Shown here: positions 19,501-25,837 of the stretch, in pieces
How positions within the stretch are numbered: the stretch's first letter is position 1
Layout: each line of letters opens with the position of its first letter
Origin: JBBCJT01 sp037190665
GTDB taxonomy: Bacteria > Pseudomonadota > Alphaproteobacteria > Acetobacterales > Acetobacteraceae
Reading direction: 5' to 3'
NCBI GenBank assembly: GCA_037190665.1
Contig: JBBCJT010000197.1
Coordinates: forward strand, 1-28,597
Length of the DNA: 28,597 bases
Translations under genes and position numbers: made by a program
The notes under the pieces: generated by a model
The model's database searches: none
Told to the model about the DNA's origin: nothing
What the model saw: only the letters and a program-made list of their open reading frames with translations

Positions 19501-22500
19501 ACGCCGTCCGCATCGACGCGGGCGGGGCGCTGACACAGGTATCCACCCCCGGCACCGCGATCGTCGCGCGGCATCTGGAAGGCTCCGCGATCGGCGGCAT
19601 GTCGCTGCCCGGGGCGAACGTCATCGGCCAGCTCGGCGACATCGCCGCGGGCGGGGCGTTCAGCCTGCGCAACCTCGGCAGCCTCGCGCTGGTGGGCCAT
19701 CTCGACGCGGGTTCGTCCACCGCGACCTTCGACGTGTCCGGCACGCTTTCCGGCACGGGCGCAGGCCGGCTGACGGCGGGCGTGCTGGAGGGCGTGGTGG
19801 GCAGCCTGTCGCTGGACGCCCTCGGCAATGCGATCGCGGCCGTGGGCGATCTCGCGGTCACATCGGGGGATGCGCTGCTGCGCACCGGCGGCGATCTGGA
19901 GATCGCGGGCCATCTCGACGCGCCGGGCCGCACCGTGACGCTGCACGCGGGCGGGGCCGTCACGCAGGGCACGTCCGGACGGCTGACAGCCGCGCTGCTG
20001 GAAGGCAGCGCGGCGTCGCTGGCACTGGATGGCGCGGGCAATGCGGTGGCCGCGCTGGGCGACTACGCGGTGACGGGCAGCCTGTCGCTGGCGACGACCA
20101 CCGATCTCGCCCTGACGGGCGCGGTCTCGGCCACGGACGTGTCGCTGACCACGGCCGGCGCGATGTCGCAGACGGCGTCGGCCTTCATCGCGTCGGACAC
20201 GCTGAGCCTCGAGGCCGGCGGCGGCGTGGCGCTGCTCGGGCCGAACATGATCGACGACCTCGCCGGGCTGGTCGCGGGCGGCGATGTGGTGCTGACGAAC
20301 GCGCAGGCGCTGCGGATCACCGCGCCGGTGTCGCTCGCCGGGCATGAGCTGACGCTGGCGATCGACGGCGCCCTCACGCAGACCGGCGCGGGGACGGTCG
20401 AGGTCGATCGCCTCACGGGCAGCGTGACCGGCGCGCTGACGCTGGACAACGCCGGCAACCAGATCGCGCGCGTGGGCGGGCTGACGGCAACGGGACCAGT
20501 GACGCTCGCGACGAACGGGTCCCTGTTGCTGGACGGGACGCTGATGGCCACGGGCCAAGCGGTATCGCTCACCGCGACCGGAGCGATCACGCAGGGCGCG
20601 GACGGCATCGTCGCGGATTCGCTGTCGGTCTCCGCGGGGTCGGGCTTTGCGCTGACGGGCGCCAATGACGTGGCGGTGCTGGGCGATGCGTCCTCGGGGA
20701 CGGGCGACGCCTCGCTGCGGACCATCGGCTCGCTTGCGCTCGCGGGGCATCTCGATGCGGGCGGACACACGCTCGCGCTCGATATCGGCGGCGCGCTGAC
20801 GACGTCCGGCGGGCGGGTGACGGCGGAGCGGCTGACCGGCAGCGCGGGATCGATGGTGCTGGATGCGGATGCCAACGACATCGCGCGCATCGGCGACCTC
20901 GTCGCCCCCGGCGACATCACCATCGCCACCGCGAACGCAACCATCCTCGATGGCGTGGTGCAGGCGGCGACGCTGTCGCTGCGCAGCGGCGGCGCGCTCA
21001 CCCAGCAGGCCGGCCATATCGAGGCGGACACGTTGCTTCTCGATACCGGGGGCGCGGCGACGCTCGGCGGGCCGAACCTCATCGGTGCGCTGGGGAATTC
21101 GCGGCTGCGCGGCGCGCTGGTCCTGACCGAGACGGACGGGCTTGCGCTGACGGGCCATGTGGATGCGACGGGGCAGGATGTGCGCATCGCCACGGGCGGC
21201 GCGCTGACCGCGACGGGCGGCCGGCTGTCCGCCGCCACGCTCGCGGGCAGCTTCGCGGGCCTGTCGCTCACCGGGGCGAATGCAATCGGCGCGCTGGGCG
21301 ACATCGCCTCCACCGGCGACGTGACGCTGGTGAACGGCGGCGCGCTGCTGCTCGCGGGCCATCTGAACGCCCCCGGCCGCAGCGTCGCGCTGGGCACGCT
21401 CGCGGGGGGCATCGGCACCGGGCCGGCCGGGCGCATCACCGCCGATCTGTTCCGCACGCCGGATGCGGGCAGCACCGGCAGCATCGTGCTGACCGGCGCC
21501 AATGCGGTCGCGCGGCTCGGGCCGATCGAACTGCGCGGCGGCGACCTCGCCTTCGCGTCCACCGCGCCGCTGCTGCTGGTGCCGCAGGGCGTGCAGATCA
21601 ACGTGGATGGCAGCGTGACGCTGACGGCGACGCTCGGCGCGATGACCATCGCCGGGCCGATCGCGGCGGGCGGCACGATCACGCTGGCCGCGCCGCAGGG
21701 CCCGATCACGGTCACGGCGCCGTCGCTCTTCGCCGGTGCGGGCGGCATCGCGATCAGCGCGCTCGCGGTGGACAGCGACGCAACGATGACCGCGGGCGGC
21801 GACATCGATATCGAGGGCACGCAGAGCCTCGCCATTCGCGGCAGCCTGGGGGCGGGCGGCGCGATCACGCTGGCCGCGCTGCAGGGGCCGGTGACGATCG
21901 CGGCGCCGTCGCTCTTCGCTGGTGCGGGCGGCATCACGATCAGCGGGCTCACGGTGGACAGCGACGCGGCGATGACCGCGGGCGGTGGCATCGATATCGA
22001 GGGCACACAGGGTCTCGCCATCCGCGGCAGCCTAGCGGCGGGCGGCACGATCACGCTCGCCGCCCTGCAAGGCCCGATGACGATCACGGCGCCGTCGCTC
22101 ACCGCCGGGGCGGGCGACATCGTGCTCAGCGCGCTCACGGTGGAAAGCGACGCGGCAATGACCGCGGGCGGCGATATCGACATTGAGGGCACGCAGGGTC
22201 TCGCCATCCGCGGCAGCCTCGCGGCAGGGCGCACGATCACGCTGGCCGCGCTGCTGGGCCCGCTGACGATCACCGCGCCGTCGCTCACCGCCGGCGCGGG
22301 CGACATCCTGATCAACGGGCTCACGGTGGAAAGCGATGCGCGGCTGTCCGCCGGCGGCGACGTCGATGTCGAGGGCAAGGAACGCCTCGTCATCGGCAAC
22401 AGGCTGGAGGCGGGCGGCGTCATCATGCTCAGCGCGCCGGACATGAAGCTGGACGGCGTGGATGCCCGCGGCCAGGCGCTCTACCTCGAACTGTTCGGCG

Positions 22501-22838
22501 GCGTGGTGAACGGGTCGGTGGATGCGGGGCGGCTGGTCCTCGTCGGGCTGGGCGGCATCGGGTCCATGACCGGCAGCGTCGGCGGCATCGGCGGGCAGGC
22601 CGCGGCCACGCGTGTGGAACGCGAGGCGCTCGACGGCACCAAGCTGCCCGCCACCCCTGACGACCGGAAGCTGCTGATGAACGGCTGCCCGGTGCGCACC
22701 ATCAACTGCTCCGTCATTCCCGGCGCGTCCGCCATCCCGCCCGGCAGCCCGCTGCGCGACGTGGCGATCATGGCGGCCCAGACCGATGACGACGACGAGG
22801 ACGTGCAGCTCCCCGGCGTCGCGGCGCGCGACTACTGA
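13575..22838 (+). CDS. Giant two-partner secretion exoprotein (TpsA), filamentous-haemagglutinin family
   Basis: Secreted or surface-anchored beta-helical fibre, 3087 residues from ATG 13575 (a GTG two codons earlier is possible). Signal peptide to about residue 32 (ALTIAPAALHA). The TPS secretion domain follows: EWQGFNVGSAHSVTF, GRISANGQVVIINRNGVVF (the NPNGI-type motif with Arg for Pro) and VDAAGLVVSTANI. A typical LLDPKDIQI follows near residue 425. From about 430 to 2950 it is nearly all Gly/Ala/Thr/Leu beta-helix repeats with recurring GNxIxxLG, LxLxGxLxA and GAITQ-like phrases, including a 491-residue tandem duplication and four 62-residue repeats. The only cysteines seen are Cys3038 and Cys3045, followed by a 42-residue acidic tail ending DVQLPGVAARDY. 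Likely roles are adhesion or biofilm; no toxin domain is seen. It is preceded by its TpsB, and its stop overlaps the CHAT gene start. GC-rich palindrome GACCGCGGTC lies at 13536-13545. Confidence 0.93.
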   Translation: MAVGVRRSYGPGWRAVLLAGTALTIAPAALHAQAPTARPQGGAVVAGQASISQSAAATTVTQSSQRAIVEWQGFNVGSAHSVTFAQPGSSAVVLNRVTGPDPSAIAGRISANGQVVIINRNGVVFSEGARVDAAGLVVSTANIANRDFMAGRMNFSEPGKPGARIENRGTITIKEAGIAALVAPQVANSGVIRAQMGRVVLAGAETHTVDLYGDGLVSLDVSSQVRRTADGGTALVTNTGMIEADGGTVLLTATAAEGLVSTLVRAGGRISADNPAGTAGTIALRGSGGELRVEGVVTATGARGGQVAAVADRVTVAAGAHVDASGRSGGGRIDIGETRPGSAAPQTAQRVRIERGATVTADATVAGPGGTVRVMADTFTTHAGAITARGGPQGGDGGFVEVSSRGGMNWSGTVDVSAALGAAGTILLDPKDIQIVAGGAGEQDDGLVTVTGPDGSLPAGTNPADDPNRPVLITTGLLNSLTGNVVLEATDTITVSAAISRSGNLTLTAGGAITINATVASSGGVRINAGSISIGAAVDGGAGGVVLVAGGTVNVGAQLQGSLISVSGSGIMLAAPVVATGGGAVTLAAAAGGIGQGTAGTITAGQLTLTSQGTINLPEANSIAALSFSTTGNNPVRVNAVPGYLINGGSTTAGSVHLSSGGGLTLGAGVSIGGSAVTLEGQGLGLNGNITASGGLVTLNAGGGDLGHAAGIISGGGLALTAGGLIALSGGALSTGGTLNVVAGGVLTQVGGSVAAGVLTGSAGGAVSLRTAGNSIGIVSNFGGTGDFGLHAGDRALTVIGLGTRGNVYLAARQITLSGGLAATTRISFNTDAVGAPSIAAPTVEIGPYAGGVVQIGTGGFNPFVLVATNLTLGSAEGVTSASAINIDAALNVPGVLTLRSTGQIAQTAAISAGALNASGSGIVLDNFGNTIAALQAMTSGSAAQVRTAGSLLIQGAVSAPGTVTLDAGGAIGTAGGSITAGTLTGSAGAGADFGSGNTVGTFGPFNAGIGALTFGNTGAFTLAGAIEADQAITLGNASGAITQTSASGNVITTPLLGIGQSGSLSLAGANQITRFGNITSGGSITLRSTDILLAGHVSTPGAVQLTSGGGLVRLDPGGRISAGTLSLSALFGATLDNPANAIGALGNVSVLLGSATIRTGGDVTVTGLVEVGGTLTLHAGAIGQSGTGRIVTGRLQGSASAIALANGNNAIASLGAFGSVSGDVEVATAGDMTVAGATSAANLRLSTAGLLTVDDDIAATGTVALSVGTFVIGTTGSVTAPVVALAPRSPGSVVIGNDPSAALQIDAANLSRITASSVLRIGAPTTDPGDITATSINIASAAALGGVATLDLRTTGNVTGGGLTTNRVTGSVGGSLLLNAGFGNIGTLGDLTVGGDLAVSNIGVLDLAGTILVGGAVNLTSFSGVTQSAGSLSASQLSVATFSGPVSLGQPGNAIGTLTSANVGGMLTLSSAGALALQGNIIASTLAINAGGPITQSSASGNAISAQHLQGTASGGISLLGANTIGQLGDIAAGGAFSLRNLGSLVLVGHLDAGASAARFDMSGTLSESGVGRLTAGVLEGTVGSLSLGSTGNAIASVGDLTLTSGNALLRTSGALAVAGHLNAAGRTVTLHAGGAVTQGASGRLSAGLLEGSAVSLALDGTGNAVTTLGNYAATGSLSLATTTGLTLAGTVTATDTSLTAAGAIGQSTSASITSGSLRLDAGGPVTLLGPNRIGDLAGLVAGGDVTLTNVQALRIAAPVSLSGRALTLALGGPLTQTGAGTVAVGRLTGSVTGALTLDNAGNQIARAGGLTATGPVSLATGGSLVLDGTLTATGQPVSLAATGAITQGVDGIVAGSLAVSAGAGFALTGANNVAVLGDASSGTGDASLRTIGPLALAGHLDAGTRALALDIGGALTTAGGHVTAGRLTGSAGSVTLDAATNDIARIGDLAAGGDIIIATADAIVLDGALTAPGHAVRIDAGGALTQVSTPGTAIVARHLEGSAIGGMSLPGANVIGQLGDIAAGGAFSLRNLGSLALVGHLDAGSSTATFDVSGTLSGTGAGRLTAGVLEGVVGSLSLDALGNAIAAVGDLAVTSGDALLRTGGDLEIAGHLDAPGRTVTLHAGGAVTQGTSGRLTAALLEGSAASLALDGAGNAVAALGDYAVTGSLSLATTTDLALTGAVSATDVSLTTAGAMSQTASAFIASDTLSLEAGGGVALLGPNMIDDLAGLVAGGDVVLTNAQALRITAPVSLAGHELTLAIDGALTQTGAGTVEVDRLTGSVTGALTLDNAGNQIARVGGLTATGPVTLATNGSLLLDGTLMATGQAVSLTATGAITQGADGIVADSLSVSAGSGFALTGANDVAVLGDASSGTGDASLRTIGSLALAGHLDAGGHTLALDIGGALTTSGGRVTAERLTGSAGSMVLDADANDIARIGDLVAPGDITIATANATILDGVVQAATLSLRSGGALTQQAGHIEADTLLLDTGGAATLGGPNLIGALGNSRLRGALVLTETDGLALTGHVDATGQDVRIATGGALTATGGRLSAATLAGSFAGLSLTGANAIGALGDIASTGDVTLVNGGALLLAGHLNAPGRSVALGTLAGGIGTGPAGRITADLFRTPDAGSTGSIVLTGANAVARLGPIELRGGDLAFASTAPLLLVPQGVQINVDGSVTLTATLGAMTIAGPIAAGGTITLAAPQGPITVTAPSLFAGAGGIAISALAVDSDATMTAGGDIDIEGTQSLAIRGSLGAGGAITLAALQGPVTIAAPSLFAGAGGITISGLTVDSDAAMTAGGGIDIEGTQGLAIRGSLAAGGTITLAALQGPMTITAPSLTAGAGDIVLSALTVESDAAMTAGGDIDIEGTQGLAIRGSLAAGRTITLAALLGPLTITAPSLTAGAGDILINGLTVESDARLSAGGDVDVEGKERLVIGNRLEAGGVIMLSAPDMKLDGVDARGQALYLELFGGVVNGSVDAGRLVLVGLGGIGSMTGSVGGIGGQAAATRVEREALDGTKLPATPDDRKLLMNGCPVRTINCSVIPGASAIPPGSPLRDVAIMAAQTDDDDEDVQLPGVAARDY
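18045..20960 (+). repeat. Tandem 1473-bp (491-residue) internal duplication in tpsA
   Basis: Two adjacent, colinear copies with a constant offset of 1473 bp. The phrase CGTTCAGCCTGCGCAACCTC occurs at 18184 and 19657, and CGATGCGTCCTCGGGGACGG at 19211 and 20684. At protein level, IGQLGDIAAGGAFSLRNLGS and TGDASLRTIG occur once per copy in the same order with no net insertion or deletion. Edges are approximate. The copies are partly diverged, so this is not a very recent event. Confidence 0.9.
21669..22412 (+). repeat. Four tandem 186-bp (62-residue) repeats near the C-terminus of TpsA
   Basis: Units begin at 21669, 21855, 22041 and 22227, each exactly 186 bp. Each carries a TITLAALQGP-type strand, TAPSL, AGAGxI, a TVxSDAxMTAGG block and IDIEGTQxLAIRGSL. 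The fourth unit is the most diverged (VDVEGKERLVIGNRL) and leads into the unique C-terminal part. Confidence 0.93.
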
Positions 22839-25828
22839 TGCGCGCGCCCCTCGCCACGCTATTGCTGCTGCTGGGGCTGGCGTCCTGCACCACCCCTCCG
22901 CCCGAAGCCTATGTCCGCGGCCGCGCGCCCGGCGCGTCGACCGCCGCGTCGGTGTCCATCGGCGCCAACGCGACGGGGGAGGCGTGCACGCAGAGTCCCG
23001 CCCCCGGCGACCCGAGCGGGCACGAGGTGTTCTGCGGCTCCTGGCAGCAGCCGTCCGCGCGCATCCGCGAGGTGCCGGCGCAGCCGCTGTCGGTGATGGC
23101 GGAGGAGCAGCGCACCGCGCTCGCCGGCCGCTTCGACTGCGGCGCGCCGGAAGCCCTCCGCCTGCTCGGCGATCAGGCGCTGCTGATGCGCTGCACGCGG
23201 CGCGTGGGTGGCTGGCCGCATCTGGCGCTGGTGGCATCCGCGGGCGGGCGCGGCTTCGTGGCCGACGGCGTCGCCCCGGCACTGCCCGCCATCGAACGCG
23301 GCATCGGCGTCATCACCGGCCGCGTCGCCGCGGGCGCTGCGGCGCCGGTGGACACGGACCGGCTGGTCGAGCGGCTGGCCGCGTCCTCCTTCGGCAGCGA
23401 CGACATCGCGGCCTATGAGGAGCTGATGGACGCGGCCCGCCTCGCCAATCAGGCGGAACGCTTCGCCGCCGCGGAATCGGCGTATCGCGCCGCCCTCGCG
23501 GTGCAGGAGAAGGCGCTGGGCGACGACAACCCCGCGACCGTCGCGCCGCTGCTGCCGCTCGCGCTGCAGCTTTCCAACCAGGGCAAGCTGGCCGAGGCGA
23601 CCGCGCTGTTCGAGCGGGCGGAGAAGCTGGTCGGCAAGGCCGCCGACCGCACCGCCCCGGCGCGGCTGATCCACTATCGCGCGCTGGACGTCTCCAATCG
23701 CGAGGAGACCGATCGCGCGCTGGCCGGACTCGCGGAGGCCGAGCGCGCCTACGCCGCGCTGGTGCCGGAGGACATCCTGCAGGCGCGCGCGCAACCCGCG
23801 GGCGGCGGCCGGTTCGCGATGCAGGCGCTGGGGCGTAACGTGTTCTCCCGCGCGCTCGCCCCTGATCCCACCATCCAGACCGCGCTGATCGGCGTGATCG
23901 AGACCCGCCGCAACCGCGCCGCCCTGCTGCGCGCCGCCGGCCGCACCGAGGAGGCGGAGGAAGCCGCCGCGAGCGCGGAGGCGCTGGCGCGGGCAAGCCA
24001 GCTCGACCGCGGGCTGATCGGCGCGCGGCTCGCGCGGACCACGGGCGTGGTCAGCGCCACGGCCGGGCGCACCGCCGCGGCCGATGCGAGCCTCGCCACC
24101 GCGGCCATCGAATTCCAGCGCGGCCTGCCCCGGTCCCGCCCGCTCGCCGACACGCTGCTGCTGCGGGCGCGGGAGCGCGCGCGGCTGAAGGGCGATCCCC
24201 TGCCTTACTGCCGCGAGGCTGTGCGCGTGCTGCGCGAGCTGAACGAGGGCACCGAGGGCGAGCGCCTCGCCCCCTGCCTGAACGCGCTTGGCGAGGCCGC
24301 GCTCGTCCGCCCCTCCGCCGCCCAGCCGCTGCTCGCCGAGATGTTCGAGACGGCGCAGATCGCCCAGGGCGGGGTGACCGCGACGCAGATCGCGCAGGCG
24401 GCCGCGCGGCTGTCCGAGAGCGCGCGCGATCCCCGCGCGGCGGAGGCGATCCGTCGCCGCCAGGATGCGAGCCGCGCGCTCGCCGAACTGTACCGCGCCC
24501 GCGACGAGGCCCGCGCCGCCGCGGCCGAGGGGCGGGCTGATCCGGGCGCGGAGAACATCGACGCCCGCATCGGCGAGGCGCAGCGCACCCTGGCCGAGGC
24601 GGACGCGGTGCTGCAGGCGGCGGCGCCGAACTACGGCCAGCTCACCCAGTCCGTCGTCACCGCCCGCGACGTGCTGGCGGCGTTGGGGCCGCAGGAGGGG
24701 CTGGCCACGATCGCGCTGACCGATACCGGCGGCTGGACGCTGCTGCTGCACGGCGGGCGCATCGACGTGGGCCGCATCGACGCGACCACCCCCGCCGTCG
24801 CCGCGATGGTCACGCGCATCCGCGCCGGCGTGGAGGCGGGCAACGACAGCGTGCCGTTCGACCTCGATGCCGCACAGCGGCTGCATGCGGCGCTGTTCGG
24901 GGGCGTGGCGCCGGCGCTGGGCGGCGTGCAGGCGCTGACCGTCGCCCCGGCGGGGCCGCTGCTCGCGCTGCCCTTCGCGCTGCTGGTCACGCAGCCCGTC
25001 GCCGCGGGCGATTACGGCAATGCCGCCTGGATGGGCGACCGCTTCGCGCTGGCGCATGTGCCGGCGCCGGCGAACTTCATCGCGCTGCGCCGCGCCGCCG
25101 CCGGCCGCCGCGCGCCGCGGCCGTGGATCGGCTTCGGCGATTTCCGCCCGCCATCCGATGCGCAGGTCGCGCGCGCCTTCGCCAACCCGGCCTGCGCGCG
25201 CGGCTTCCGCCAGCTCCGCGCGCTGCCCGGCACGCGGCTGGAGCTGGCGGCGGCGGCGCAGATCATGGGCGCGCGGCCCGACGAGACGGTGCTGGCCGAT
25301 GCGTTCACCGCGGAGGCGGTGCGCCGCACCTCGCTCGCCGAGTTCCGCGTGGTGCATTTCGCCACCCACGGCCTGCTGCCCACCGACCTGTCCTGCCTGG
25401 ACGAACCCGCCGTGCTCGCCTCCGTCCCGCCCGGGGCGCCGGATGCGCGCGCGGCGCTGCTGTCGGCCTCCCAGCTTCTGGAGCTGAAGATGGAGGCCGA
25501 TGCGGTGATCCTGTCGGCCTGCAACTCCGGCGGCGGCGACGGGGCAGGCGGCGAGAGCCTGTCCGGCCTCGCCCGCGCCGTGTTCTATGCCGGCGCCCGG
25601 GCGCTGCTGATCACCCACTGGTATGTGGACGACATCGCCGCCGCGCGGCTGGTGGCGACCACGCTGCGCAACGTCGAGGCCGGCGCCGGGCTGGCCGAGG
25701 CGCTGCGCTCCGCGCAGAAGGAGATGCGCGATCGTATTCCCGAATGGCGCCATCCGGCCTACTGGGCGGCGTTCGCGGTGATCGGCAGTGGCGGGCGCAC
25801 TGCCGCGTCGGTTGCGCAGCGGCTATAA
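22838..25828 (+). CDS. Predicted lipoprotein with TPR-like repeats and a CHAT (caspase-like) protease domain
   Basis: 996 residues. The N-terminus MRAPLATLLLLLGLASC is a lipoprotein signal with lipobox LASC and acceptor Cys17, so the protein should be anchored in the envelope, facing the periplasm or the surface. About residues 190-400 are helical TPR-like repeats (AAESAYRAALAVQEKALGDD, EATALFERAEKLV). A charged helical stretch at about 540-600 may be coiled coil. The CHAT domain occupies about 620-990. The catalytic dyad of the caspase clan is visible as His844 in VVHFATHGLL and Cys895 in VILSACNSGGGDGAGGES, so an active cysteine peptidase is expected. The ATG overlaps the tpsA stop (TGATG), with no ribosome site of its own, so translation is probably coupled. 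The adjacent exoprotein is the obvious candidate substrate, but that is inference. Confidence 0.88.
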   Translation: MRAPLATLLLLLGLASCTTPPPEAYVRGRAPGASTAASVSIGANATGEACTQSPAPGDPSGHEVFCGSWQQPSARIREVPAQPLSVMAEEQRTALAGRFDCGAPEALRLLGDQALLMRCTRRVGGWPHLALVASAGGRGFVADGVAPALPAIERGIGVITGRVAAGAAAPVDTDRLVERLAASSFGSDDIAAYEELMDAARLANQAERFAAAESAYRAALAVQEKALGDDNPATVAPLLPLALQLSNQGKLAEATALFERAEKLVGKAADRTAPARLIHYRALDVSNREETDRALAGLAEAERAYAALVPEDILQARAQPAGGGRFAMQALGRNVFSRALAPDPTIQTALIGVIETRRNRAALLRAAGRTEEAEEAAASAEALARASQLDRGLIGARLARTTGVVSATAGRTAAADASLATAAIEFQRGLPRSRPLADTLLLRARERARLKGDPLPYCREAVRVLRELNEGTEGERLAPCLNALGEAALVRPSAAQPLLAEMFETAQIAQGGVTATQIAQAAARLSESARDPRAAEAIRRRQDASRALAELYRARDEARAAAAEGRADPGAENIDARIGEAQRTLAEADAVLQAAAPNYGQLTQSVVTARDVLAALGPQEGLATIALTDTGGWTLLLHGGRIDVGRIDATTPAVAAMVTRIRAGVEAGNDSVPFDLDAAQRLHAALFGGVAPALGGVQALTVAPAGPLLALPFALLVTQPVAAGDYGNAAWMGDRFALAHVPAPANFIALRRAAAGRRAPRPWIGFGDFRPPSDAQVARAFANPACARGFRQLRALPGTRLELAAAAQIMGARPDETVLADAFTAEAVRRTSLAEFRVVHFATHGLLPTDLSCLDEPAVLASVPPGAPDARAALLSASQLLELKMEADAVILSACNSGGGDGAGGESLSGLARAVFYAGARALLITHWYVDDIAAARLVATTLRNVEAGAGLAEALRSAQKEMRDRIPEWRHPAYWAAFAVIGSGGRTAASVAQRL

Positions 25829-25837
25829 GGCGGATCC

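Noticed and set aside
22859..25753. 964-codon minus-strand frame opposite the CHAT gene
   Set aside because: Low-complexity Arg/Gly/Ala translation without motifs; a shadow of the CHAT reading frame.
22838..25828. Possible CRISPR-linked TPR-CHAT protease (type III-E style)
   Set aside because: No cas gene or array in the window, and a lipoprotein signal places it in the envelope.
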